NCBI GenBank assembly: GCA_003260075.1
Contig: QLIY01000623.1
Location: 27,678 to 91,677, forward strand
Length of the DNA: 64,000 nt
Reading direction: 5' to 3'
DNA from: Phallusia mammillata
Lineage: Eukaryota; Chordata; Ascidiacea; Phlebobranchia; Ascidiidae
Part shown: piece by piece, positions 12,391 to 23,821 of the stretch
Layout: the number at the start of each line of letters is the position of its first letter
Numbering within the stretch: the stretch's first letter is position 1
The notes under the pieces: generated by a model
What the model saw: only the letters and a program-made list of their open reading frames with translations
What the model was told of the DNA's origin: nothing
Database searches by the model: none
Program-made: the position numbers and the translations under genes

Positions 12391-13148
12391 TATGGCTCCT
12401 TCCATGAAAGGGATGCATTTTGTTTTTTTCTTTTTTCTCCGTGGAAGTTTGTCCATGCACATTTTACATGAAATCTTTGGCGGATTTGGATGAAATTTTC
12501 ACATATGGTAGATATAGTCATGTAGATGTGCCTTTTGGTTTGTTTGACTTGGTAGTCCCAGTAGTTACCCCACTAGCCCCCTAAAATGGGTGATTTTTTA
12601 AACGGTGTCGGAATTGGATAAAATTTTGACAGTTTGTTCATTTTGCTGTTTAAAGGTGTCGATTGTTGTGTTTCACCCTGCAGCCCCAATATTTACCCCA
12701 CCAGCTCAGTAAAATGGGTGAATTTTTCAAACAGTGTCGGAATTGGATGAAATTTGGACAGTTTGTTCATTTTGCCATTTAAAGGTGTAGATTGTTGTGT
12801 TTCACGTTCAGTGACATGTTTTACCCTGTAAGTGGTACCCTTACCCCATTAACCCCTAAAATGCGGATAATTTCTAAACATTGACCGATTCGATTCGGAT
12901 AAAGTTTTGACAGTTTGTTCAATATGTCATTTTTAGGTGTCAATTATTACGTTTGTCCTGCAGTCCCATCAGTCACCCCACTAGCAATGTCCAAATTTTA
13001 TAAATGTGGGGCAGTTTGTTTATATGCAATTTTGAGGTGTTAAATGTTAAGTTTTACCATGTACCCCCACTAACCCTCAAATTAGGTAAATTTTGCAAAC
13101 AATGGCTGAATTGAATAACTGTTAGATGCATATATATCTGTTAAGAAG

Positions 13149-13307
13149 TAGGTTACAGTGTATGTGCTAAGCCACCCCTCTAGTTTCTGTTGAGAACATC
13201 CAGTTTGTGTCTGATTTTTGTGGTGTTTCTGCACAAAAACTTAATAATCTGTCAGAACTGGAAGGGTGGCTTAGCACATTTTGTCGTTGCACATACACTA
13301 TAACCTA
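13149..13307. mobile_element. Small palindromic MITE at the centre of the foldback repeat
   Basis: The left end taggttacagtgtatgtgc and gtgctaagccaccc are matched in reverse orientation by gggtggcttagcac and gcacatacactataaccta on the right. The inverted repeats surround about 80 bp of unique sequence. Half of the same element occurs near 6993-7045. Confidence 0.7.
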
Positions 13308-13873
13308 TTTCTAAAACATTAATATATTTCCTATGCTTTTTTTTGTTTTGGGTCCTATATTAGCTATCGTCTTTTATAACGATAGTTGTTTCTGCAGGCA
13401 GAAACTCATGGGTCCCCACACATGCAAAGTTAATAATAATGCATTTCAAGAGATAACCATTACAAAGTTGGGTGTTGTAAAGCAAAACAGAGAAATCGGC
13501 ACTGGGCTTAAATAATAATATATTGTTTGAATGTTCTATTTAACGTTCTTTTTCAAAGAAAAGGAGTAAATAGTGGCGTAATGGTGTAAAACAAAAAATA
13601 GACACCTATGAACAGCAAATTCTACAAGCTGTCCAATTTTCATTCAATTTTAACATTGTTAAAAGGGTCACCCATTTTAGGAACCAGTTGGTTAAATTGT
13701 GGTGCTATAGGGCAAACTATAACATTTGAGGACTTGAATTAGTATGTTCAATAAACTTTGCAAATTTTATTGGGACGTTTTTTTGAAAATTCACTTATTT
13801 TAGGGGGCTAGTTTAGTAAATGTTGGGGCTACAAAGTAAAACACATCAATCGAAACCTACCAATAGCATAGTC

Positions 13874-14161
13874 CAGTGCTCTTCAACCGGTGTGCACGGT
13901 GCACCAAAATATGCATGGGGGGGGGGGGGATATACAAGGGTACACCAGAAACTTTTAAGGAACCATTAATATTTGACTCGAACTCCCACCGACAGTGTGT
14001 AAAACTTCGGCAGCTCCACTCGGTTTAATTGACATGATGATATGCATAATGATTTTTCATGTCGATTTTAACCTCAGTACACCTTTTGAGTAAATAGGGT
14101 GCATGAGTTTGTCACAACAACTTAAAGGGTTCACCAAACCTAAAAATGTTGAATAGCACTG
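13874..14161. mobile_element. hAT-type MITE nested in the foldback repeat
   Basis: The terminal inverted repeats are cagtgctcttcaacc on the left and the matching gttgaatagcactg on the right. The element is flanked by a perfect 8-bp target-site duplication, gcatagtc (13866-13873 and 14162-14169), the size typical of hAT elements. It contains a 13-nt poly-G run near 13917. No coding capacity; 288 bp. Confidence 0.88.
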
Positions 14162-14723
14162 GCATAGTCCACATGCTACCCAAAATGGGGCTAGTGGGGT
14201 AACTAATAGGGGTCCACCAATGTTCAAAAATTTTGACCACTAGGTGTTTTAAGCAACAACCATTAATGTTTCTGATGTCATAGGGATGTTAACAACCCGC
14301 TAACTGCCATGGCGGAAAAACGTCCACCAAGCAACCCATAAAGTCACAAACGAGTAACATACAACTGGTTGCCCTTGTAACACTATTGCGCCACATAAAT
14401 CTTTCTTTGGGGTGTCCAGTAACAGACAAATACATTTTACACTTTGGGGGCTTGTGGGGTAAATGTTAGGGCTACAGGGTTAAACACAACTATTGACACC
14501 TATAAATGGCATACTCTACAAGCTATCCAAATTTTAGCCAATTCTGACACTGTTTAAAAACTCACCCATTTTAGGGGGCTAGCGGGGTAAATACTGGTGT
14601 TATCAGGACAAACAAAATGGGATGCACATCTACATAACTATATCTACCATCTGTGTAAATTTCGCCCAAATCCATCACACATTTGATGGAAAACGAGTCG
14701 GACAAACTTTGGGAAGAAAATAA

Positions 14724-17033
14724 CCCATTTTAGGGGGCTAGTAGCGCAACTAATTGGGTTCGACACACAAACTAAAAAATATGTAAAAACCACAATGACT
14801 CAATCAATAGTACTGCAAAATTTCAGCCTAATCCGCCAATGTTTAAAATTTCAACCACTAGAGGTGTTTTAAGCAACAACCGTTAATGTTTCTGACGTCA
14901 TAGGGCTGTTAACAAGCCCCTAACTGCCATGGCGGAAAAACGGCCACCAAGCAACCCATAAAGTCACAAACGAGTAACATACAACTGGTTGCCCTTGTAA
15001 CACTATTGCTCCAAAGAAATCTTTCGTTTGTGGTGACCAGTAACATACAAATACGTTTTACACTTTAGGGGCTTGTGGGGGAAATGTTAGGACTACAGAG
15101 TTGAACGCAACAATCGACACATATAAAAGGCATACTATACAAGAAATCCAAATTTCAGCCAATTCTGACACTGTTTAAAAACTCACCCATTTTAGGGGGC
15201 TAGTAGCGCAACTAATTGGGTTCGACACACAAACTAAAAAATATGTAAAAACCACAATGACTCAATCAATAGTACTGCAAAATTTCAGCCTAATCCGCCA
15301 ATGTTTAAAATTTCAACCACTAGAGGTGTTTTAAGCAACAACCGTTAATGTTTCTGACGTCATAGGGCTGTTAACAAGCCCCTAACTGCCATGGCGGAAA
15401 AACGGCCACCAAGCAACCCATAAAGTCACAAACGAGTAACATACAACTGGTTGCCCTTGTAACACTATTGCTCCAAAGAAATCTTTCGTTTGTGGTGACC
15501 AGTAACATACAAATACGTTTTACACTTTAGGGGCTTGTGGGGGAAATGTTAGGACTACAGAGTTGAACGCAACAATCGACACATATAAAAGGCATACTAT
15601 ACAAGAAATCCAAATTTCAGCCAATTCTGACACTGTTTAAAAACTCACCCATTTTAGGGGGCTAGTAGCGCAACTAATTGGGTTCGACACACAAACTAAA
15701 AAATATGTAAAAACCACAATGACTCAATCAATAGTACTGCAAAATTTCAGCCTAATCCGCCAATGTTTAAAATTTCAACCACTAGAGGTGTTTTAAGCAA
15801 CAACCGTTAATGTTTCTGACGTCATAGGGCTGTTAACAAGCCCCTAACTGCCATGGCGGAAAAACGGCCACCAAGCAACCCATAAAGTCACAAACGAGTA
15901 ACATACAACTGGTTGCCCTTGTAACACTATTGCTCCAAAGAAATCTTTCGTTTGTGGTGACCAGTAACATACAAATACGTTTTACACTTTAGGGGCTTGT
16001 GGGGGAAATGTTAGGACTACAGAGTTGAACGCAACAATCGACACATATAAAAGGCATACTATACAAGAAATCCAAATTTCAGCCAATTCTGACACTGTTT
16101 AAAAACTCACCCATTTTAGGGGGCTAGTAGCGCAACTAATTGGGTTCGACACACAAACTAAAAAATATGTAAAAACCACAATGACTCAATCAATAGTACT
16201 GCAAAATTTCAGCCTAATCCGCCAATGTTTAAAATTTCAACCACTAGAGGTGTTTTAAGCAACAACCGTTAATGTTTCTGACGTCATAGGGCTGTTAACA
16301 AGCCCCTAACTGCCATGGCGGAAAAACGGCCACCAAGCAACCCATAAAGTCACAAACGAGTAACATACAACTGGTTGCCCTTGTAACACTATTGCTCCAA
16401 AGAAATCTTTCGTTTGTGGTGACCAGTAACATACAAATACGTTTTACACTTTAGGGGCTTGTGGGGGAAATGTTAGGACTACAGAGTTGAACGCAACAAT
16501 CGACACATATAAAAGGCATACTATACAAGAAATCCAAATTTCAGCCAATTCTGACACTGTTTAAAAACTCACCCATTTTAGGGGGCTAGTAGCGCAACTA
16601 ATTGGGTTCGACACACAAACTAAAAAATATGTAAAAACCACAATGACTCAATCAATAGTACTGCAAAATTTCAGCCTAATCCGCCAATGTTTAAAATTTC
16701 AACCACTAGAGGTGTTTTAAGCAACAACCGTTAATGTTTCTGACGTCATAGGGCTGTTAACAAGCCCCTAACTGCCATGGCGGAAAAACGGCCACCAAGC
16801 AACCCATAAAGTCACAAACGAGTAACATACAACTGGTTGCCCTTGTAACACTATTGCTCCAAAGAAATCTTTCGTTTGTGGTGACCAGTAACATACAAAT
16901 ACGTTTTACACTTTAGGGGCTTGTGGGGGAAATGTTAGGACTACAGAGTTGAACGCAACAATCGACACATATAAAAGGCATACTATACAAGAAATCCAAA
17001 TTTCAGCCAATTCTGACACTGTTTAAAAACTCA
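14724..17033. repeat. Five tandem copies of a 462-bp unit
   Basis: The landmark cccattttagggggctag recurs at 14724, 15186, 15648, 16110, 16572 and 17034, an exact 462-bp period. The five units appear identical wherever I compared them. A diverged partial copy precedes them (about 14.24-14.6 kb). Each unit includes one TGACGTCA palindrome and the segment ctgccatggcggaaaaacgg. Near-zero divergence implies very recent amplification, or homogenisation, or an assembly effect. Confidence 0.92.
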
Positions 17034-17346
17034 CCCATTTTAGGGGGCTAACGGGGTAAATACTGGTGTTATCAGGACCAACAAAATGGGATGCACATCT
17101 ACATAACTATATCTACCATCTGTGTAAATTTCAGCCAAATCCATCAAACATTTGATGGTAAAACAAGTCGGACAAACAGGGAAGGGGACCCATAATTAGT
17201 TAGGTGATTAATCCGAGTCTTCTGTAGCACTAAATTTCATTTCCGATTGCCAATTTATGCAATTTTTCTCAAAATCAATAATTTAAAGATAGTACCTTCC
17301 AAGTAACTTCTGCACAGCAAGAAATATTGAAAAAATCAGTATTTAC

Positions 17347-18546
17347 CAGTAAGAGCTTCATTATCCAAAATCAATCTTAGAGACTTTGTTACAGTTTCTA
17401 TCCATTGTAGTGTTAAGTCTGTCAAAAAGTCCAAGGCTGAATTGGTAGATTTTTCACATTCATATTGCAAGGCCAATGTTGCAATTCCTCTTCTAGTCAA
17501 AGCTTTGACAGTTTGTATATTTGTACCATATTCAAAATTATCATTTCTGTAAAAAATAAGGGTTTACTTAACGATCACTATCAACTTAAGTGCACACGAT
17601 AAATATGTCATTAACCTATTTCTCTCCTGCTCTTCTCCTGTTTCAACAGAAAATCTCTTAAATTCTGGAAGTTTTGGCATTATAACATGTTTGTTTTTTG
17701 TTGTTGAAACTTCTTGAATGAGGCTTTCTACCTAAAATATAACACATGTTAAAATTGTACCTTACTAAACAAAAATGTTTTAAATCTAAAATTCAAACAA
17801 GATAAAAAATATTAAAAAAACATAAAAAATAAAAGTTGAACAATATGAGACCTACCTCAGAAATATAAGATAACAAATGAATTGAGTGTGAAACATAGGG
17901 ACACTTGGGACATTTTCTTGGTTTTGTTTCAGGTGCTTGAATGCTCACGAGATTTGGTTCAGTTTCATTCTAAAAGCATACAAAAACAAACGAACAAATA
18001 TGTTTCAGTTTCTTAACACTCACTGATTTTGTCTATCTAGAGCAGTGGTTTTTAACCTTTTTTCCTTGCTGCACCCCTTTCAAATCACCAACCAATTTTC
18101 GCACCCCCTGGGTTTTTATGTATTTGTATAGAATAGACCTAACCAACCTTTATGATTTGCAGCATCCCCATTTCCCCCAAGGAACAGTTCTCGTACCCCT
18201 TAGGGGTGCATGCACCTCTGGTTAAGAACACCTGATCTAGAGATAGCATATAATTGGTGACCAATCCAACTTTAACTTCAAACACCACCTGGTTTAATGA
18301 AGGTTAGCAAAAGAGGATATGCTTCACTAAGTAAGAGGTAAAATTGTTAGAAACCCCGTATGCAGTAGTAGCAGTACCTTGTAATATCCAGTTAAGTATT
18401 AAAAATACAGGCAACGTAAACTATAGGTGATAAAAACTTACAACGTAAGGTTTTGGATTTAACATTTCCAACATAGATCTCGTCACTTGAGTTGTACCCT
18501 CAACTGGTGGCAACTCACCCCAGCTTTCTTCTGTCAGCTTGGCCAT
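17347..18546 (-). CDS. SUPT7L: SUPT7L-like STAGA/SAGA subunit, 5' part only
   Basis: Four minus-strand exons (18442-18546, 17856-17969, 17616-17731, 17347-17546) join in phase to give 178 residues beginning MAKLTEESWGELPPVEG. Features shared with vertebrate SUPT7L (STAF65-gamma) are the N-terminal WGE(I/L)P block and an SIHLLSYISEVESLI helix. A histone-fold-like region follows, with ...TVKALTRRGIATLALQYECEKS and LDFLTDLTLQWIETVTKSLRLILDNEA. SUPT7L is a structural subunit of the SAGA-type histone acetyltransferase coactivator in the nucleus. A CPKCPY motif in exon 2 is an oddity. The last exon ends with a good donor in phase 1 (actg|gtaaat). The downstream exons are not identifiable before the large repeat array, so the gene is incomplete or its end lies in an unrecognised form. 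The assignment is by remembered family pattern. Confidence 0.7.
18043..18234. mobile_element. hAT-type MITE in SUPT7L-like intron 1
   Basis: The terminal inverted repeats are cagtggtttttaacc and ggttaagaacacctg (imperfect). The 8-bp target-site duplication atctagag is perfect (18035-18042 and 18235-18242). The 192-bp element has no coding potential. Confidence 0.85.
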
Positions 18547-19425
18547 CAATACAAATAAAACTTTAAATTAAAATGTTATTCTTAATTTCTTGTTCCGAAC
18601 GGCGATTCTGTTTTCCATTGGTAATTTATTGATGGTGTTCAACAAGGGTAATTCCCAAATAGATTGGGAATAATATAGAAATTAGAAATAACACAAGGTT
18701 TTTGGATAAAATTTAAACACTAAATTTGAGTCAAAAGAAACTAGGCTAATTGTAAAATATTATCAGTCAAACATGTTTTTAATAAAGCGATGTCATGCTT
18801 AAGCACCTGTTGTTCATTTGTCAATGATACGCTTTTTTACAGCAGAAAAAATTCGATTTGATTCAAAATATAATAAAACTGTGAGGATTTTTTTAACCTT
18901 TTTTATGTGAATGTGTGTTTAAAATACATGTTTTATTTTTAAAATATTTTTTTCCGAAACTTGATTTCTATGGTTACTACGTACGCTCGCTCTCGCTCTT
19001 GTGAAAAACATTTTCAACTTGATGTCAAGAAAAAAACTTTTTTGCCTAATGCAATACTGCTGAAAACCATTTTAATTCCGTCTGAAAAAGGCCGCGTTGT
19101 TTGTTCCTTTCCTTAATCCATGCAGACATGAGTCCTCTTGGTCGTTGTTGCTTCACTATAACTACATTTATATTGCAGGCCAGACACTTAGCCAGTGCTT
19201 GAAATTTACTATTAGTATGGTGACTTCCAAAATGTCAGCATCAAGTGTGTTCTGTACTTCTAGTTATTAAATTTTTAGTCATAAAATTTTTGATTTAAAG
19301 TATTTCGTTTTGACCACTTTGTGTCTGGCTTGGTAAGTAAAAGAAAATCAGAAACTTAGTGCAATCACTGTTTTTAATTGCAGCAGAATGAAAAAGCTAA
19401 ATGCATAATAAAACCAATCATAAAA
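18547..19425. promoter_or_regulatory. Divergent promoter region, SUPT7L-like (-) / vasohibin (+)
   Basis: AT-rich sequence between two diverging start codons. A strong donor (cttg|gtaagt, near 19331) followed by the acceptor at 19380-19383 suggests a 5' UTR exon for vasohibin with a roughly 52-bp intron. No in-frame ATG is present in that upstream exon. Confidence 0.45.
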
Positions 19426-19476
19426 ATGCCACTGGAAGCACCGCCAGATGAAGAAGACAACTTAGAGGAGGGAAAC

Positions 19477-19529
<53 letters not shown>

Positions 19530-22140
19530 TTTTGTGAACAAAAATGGCTTTCCTGTGGATGAGGCTACCTGGGAAAGAATGTGGAAACATGCTTCCAAAA
19601 TTCACCCAGATGCCAAAAAAGAAATTGAACAAATTAAAGGTTGCAGTTCATTGAATGATGTAAGTCATAAACAATGTACCACATAAGATTTTGTTAATAC
19701 ATGTACAAACTCTTCAATGGTCCGTAACAGTACCAGACTGCAGAGATGTCTACTAACTTTTCTGTGGTATGTAAAATGTGTTCCATATCACATGATTATT
19801 AGACTTTAATACTGTTTTTAGAGGGTTTCATTCTACACATTGTTGTAAAAACCCTGGTATCATGAAGTAAAAAAGCAATATTTTTTAACTATCCTGTGAT
19901 TTATAGCTTGTAGGCTTCATTCACAACATATCATAGTGTGGTGGTTCAAAATGTGTGTTGCAAATGTGTATGAAGCCAGAGACCAGAAACAAAAATAGAT
20001 TTTGAAAAAGTACCTCATATTAATAGCCGGTAACCATAATTATAGGTTCCAATGCCAGCTGTTCCTGTTCTGCATCCACAATCCTCAGTACCAAACTATC
20101 TTCATCTTGTTCAAATGTACATTCAAAATTTGCGCTACAACCACACTGGAACACAACTCTTTGAAATAAAGAAGAACAGGCCTTTAGCTGGTTTAATGGA
20201 CACAGCAAAAGAAATGACCAAAGAAGCTTTGCCTATAAAGTGTCTTGAAGCTGTAATTGTTGCAATGTGAGTAATTTTAAATGTGATTTTAAGGAAAAAT
20301 CATAGAAAAGCATTAAAGTTTAAGACAAATGGAAGAAGATAGTGTAAAATGTTTTGTAGATGTCATGATTTTTATGCTTTTTCAACAACACACAGACAGC
20401 CATAGTATTATTTAATTGCAGTTACCTAACCAACTGCCTACCGACTGTTGAACGATTTCCAATTGGCTTTAAGTCACAGTTCAATGGTCACCATTATTAT
20501 CATGTTGTTTTGGGAATCATGTACAAGGGAAGGTTTGGTGCACTTGGTATCAGCCGAAGATCAGACTTAATGGATAAACCGCTAATTTACAAGGTAAGTG
20601 CATTGACAGTTGCTAAAAGAATACTTTTGTGATGCATCATTTTATTGCAGAATTTGCATGACTTGCTAGAGGACTACAACCATGCCTACCTACAATGTGA
20701 GTAATGTTATGTGTTGTCAACGCCATTCACATGGGTATTAAACCTTAAAATGATAAAGAGGACTTTTATCACAACTTTAATGAACTCATACAAGCTTTAT
20801 AGTTATAGTTCCAATGTGCTCAACCAAACTTACTTCAATATCTTTGCCAGCATTCAAAAAACGTTTTTAAGGTATAATTTGAAATAATAGTGGGAACTTA
20901 GCTGCAAGTTTATCATGATCCAATCAGTTTTTGTGTTAAAGTCAAATATGATCCCAATGGTCGAAAAACATTGTCCCAATATTTTTATATTCAAATCCAT
21001 TGGTAAACATGTTAGTTGGGGTAAGGAATGTGGTTACCTGCAACAGAATGCCACAATATAAGTGGAGGAATTATCTGTAATACACAAACATACAGGCTTA
21101 TTTTGTTTACAATAAATTCATTTCACAGACACTCACACTTTAAAGAAAGTACGCATTGGTGGAGTGATACCGCATGACATGTGTAGCCAGGAAAAAATCC
21201 AGTGGGGGGTAAGTAGAATAGTTTTGCAACTCATCCACCCACTATGCCAGATTTGTATTATGAAAAAAAATCATCGAATATCAGCATTGTTAATAAAATA
21301 CATAAATTACATTTTGTTTTGTAACACTATACCGACTGACTAACTATAATTTAAGTGTTACATTTATCTTTAAACCACGTGTTAAACTGCTACCAGAGCA
21401 GCATAACTAAATGTTGAAAGGTTGATTGATTATGCTGGTTAAAGACGGTTTGACGCAACGTAACGTTTCAACAAATGTAAACAGCAACGTCAAATTCGTA
21501 AAATTATCGTCATTGCGTACGTTATTGTAGGTGTGCAGCGTCAATATGCTGAAATCAAATCATGTTGAACGACGACGAAAACTTGAACGCTACGGACGTG
21601 ATCTGAAATCACACGTGACATATGTGGCGACGTCATCACCATCCACAAAAGATAAAAGGTGCAATTACTTTAATGTTGCAATCCTGAAATTTGAGGAGAC
21701 AAAAATGGAGCTTCTTTAGTTTGCCAAAATTTTACCACAACCCTGTACTACAAAGTACAGACAAAGTTTATCTCATGATGTGTGTATTTTGTATTTGCTG
21801 GTAAACTCTTCTTGTTGCTCATACAGAATGACCTTACCGCCACGACGAGAAAACACAATGGCAGTTCCGGCACCAAACCATCTTTATCCGGTCAGCACAC
21901 GGACTACTCAATCTGCTCACATTGTCAGGTATAGAAATAACGGAATGTTTGTACATTTGGTTTGTACATGTAAAGCAAATTACCAGGCTTTTGTTGAAAA
22001 GAAATGTTAAGTAATCGTATGTCTCATGGTATAAGTACTTTTTGTAGTAAGTTAAGTTCAAAATACTGCTAAAACACCATTTTATTGTTTGTAGCAGAAA
22101 GCCCAATTCCACAAATCACAACTACGAAGTTAGAATCTAA
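19426..22140 (+). CDS. VASH: Vasohibin, tubulin tyrosine carboxypeptidase
   Basis: Eight exons (coding 19426-19659, 20046-20266, 20422-20593, 20651-20696, 21129-21208, 21531-21658, 21827-21928, 22095-22140) join in phase to 342 residues, close to VASH1/2. Diagnostic segments are FPVDEATWERMWKHASKIHP, YNHTGTQLFEIKKNRPLAGL, ALPIKCLEAVI and the terminal NYEVRI. The transglutaminase-like Cys-His-Ser catalytic triad is Cys144, His179 and Ser196. Its spacings of 35 and 17 residues are the same as in human VASH1 (169/204/221). Vasohibins, with SVBP, remove the C-terminal tyrosine of alpha-tubulin. The start is the first in-frame ATG in the exon behind the 5' UTR intron. The N-terminal region has a run of 17 prolines from a 52-nt poly-C tract. 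The Lys/Arg-rich C-terminus is as expected for microtubule binding. One gene here stands where vertebrates have two. Confidence 0.95.
19478..19529 (+). repeat. 52-nt poly-C homopolymer inside the vasohibin coding exon
   Basis: An uninterrupted run of cytosines encodes 17 consecutive prolines. The frame stays open on both sides as written. Such runs are hard to sequence and prone to length change, so the exact proline count is uncertain. Confidence 0.95.
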
Positions 22141-23821
22141 TTGACCTTCCATTGACAACGAACAAGCCAGCCCGCTTTCAAAAAGCTTTGGCCCGAATGT
22201 TGTACGAATACAAGCCCACTGGTGCGAGCAATTTTACGTTGTGTCGAAGCGTATTGGTCATGTCAACAGCCTGACAAAACAGTAGCAAACAAAGTCCACA
22301 ATGTAGGACACGGTATTTACAACTGCCAACATGACTCAACGTTATACTGATTAATCAGAAAAATAATGCAGGTTAATCTACGTGCGTAGCGAGCAGGACA
22401 ACATACCTTGGCTCTGCTCGAGTGGCGCAGAAAAATAGCGCTGTAAAAAATTTACCTGGGCACCCGCGGCAATACAGCCAACGTAAAAACGTTAACGCAG
22501 TGATGGATTAGGTTTACCCAGTACTGCATGCGGTAGCGAGGAACTGTGCGTAATGCTGAGATTGCACATGACTGGGCGCACGCAAGGTGCAGACGTTTTC
22601 AAAGACAGAAGCTGAGATTTTGAAACATGGTCCTGTGGCGACGGGCAGTCTTGGGAGAAGGACTAGACAACCGCGTGGGTGAAACAAATAAAAACGACGA
22701 GCTTTTGTGCTTGCGCTGCGCGACAAAAAACAACTCGACTCGCCAAATACAAGAAACTTCTATGCCGGAGATAGTTAATGATTGAACGCTCACTGACTGA
22801 AAGATACCAGCACACTCATTTTTAGTTAAGTCAGTGTTGTCAGGTTTGTAGCAGCAGAATAGAACAGTGGCTTGGTTATTTGTCCAGGATTCTGCTCTAA
22901 AACTGGTTGAGCAGTAACAACATCGCAAAGGCACGGCATTACATATGGGTTTCCCCGAAGGCTCTGGTTTGTATCTAATCAACGGCATTTGAAAGTTCTG
23001 CATATTTCTCGTTCAGTTTGGCCATGGTGGTTTACGCTTCGGGCCACTACCCACATCACAAAAAAGGCAACATTCTGAAAAATGCTGCAGAACATCGAGG
23101 ACAGTAACGCAAAAAATGAACACCACACTTAAGATGTGTAGTGAGCAGAAAGCGTTTTCGGTGGTCGGACAGACTAAAATTATGTTGATTTTCAAGATTT
23201 TTTCTGGCTGGTTTGAATAATTACGTTATTAAAGTAACATTAGCTAGTAAATGATATCGACAGAAAGGTTCTATTAGCTTGTGTTTTTTTGTGCTTGCAT
23301 GTGTGTTAGTTCAAGTTAGACTATGGTCTTCGGTATGTGGGTTGTGGAACCAGGCAAGTAAATTATTGATCATAATAACAACGCTATGGTCTACATTGAA
23401 AATAATTTTAATAAACCAGTCATATTCTGGCACGTTTGCAATGGATTTTTAATTCCTTGTGATGTTTAAGCATGGCGAATTTTGCAAATAGTTTGTTAGA
23501 AATCATTGACTCTCAGACAACTTGTTCCGTGAGTGGCTTATCGACAGGAACCTAGCTATCACGTGGGTCATAAGGTGTAAAAGTAAAGGACATATTTGTC
23601 ACTGCACGCAAACCTTACCCAATACACGCGTCTTTAGGCCTAACCAGGAAGAAGGGTACATTCTTAGAAATTGAACAACTCAACTGATCTGACCTGTTAT
23701 AGATAATGCTTCAGGTCGATTTAAAGTCACATTGACCGGAAAACGTTTTATTAAAGCGTTAGGCTTACTGTGAGTTATTCGAGCGGTTTATAGTTTGCAG
23801 TGTGATGTGATAATAGCAGTG
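22141..23821. other. Intergenic, promoter side of the AFAP1-like gene
   Basis: No gene is supported. A 134-codon minus-strand open frame (22599-23003) exists but shows no recognisable domain and no matching splice structure. A probable acceptor at 23790-23800 (tagtttgcag) just ahead of the AFAP1 start suggests a 5' UTR intron within this stretch. Confidence 0.4.

Larger units (their letters stand above)
12391..17190. repeat. Large foldback repeat element, about 4.8 kb
   Basis: The left end reads tatggctccttcc and the right end is its inverted counterpart (gggaaggggacccata). The left arm (about 12.4-13.1 kb) contains blocks such as ggtagatatagtcatgtag, ccccctaaaatgggtga and cggaattgg. These reappear in reverse complement in the right arm (about 13.6-17.19 kb) as cacccattttagggggctag and ctatatctaccat. 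The arms are internally made of roughly 120-140 bp sub-repeats, and the right arm carries the 462-bp tandem array. No transposase-like reading frame is seen, so this is a non-autonomous element or a composite of several insertions. It sits between the GMC gene and the SUPT7L-like exons. Confidence 0.75.

Noticed and set aside
14724-17033. CRISPR-like array
   Set aside because: The 462-bp units are contiguous with no variable spacers, and the sequence is eukaryotic; it is an ordinary tandem repeat.
22599-23003. 134-codon open frame on the minus strand, Cys-rich
   Set aside because: No domain, no signal peptide, no splice partner and no codon-use signal. One or two open frames of this length are expected by chance in 64 kb.
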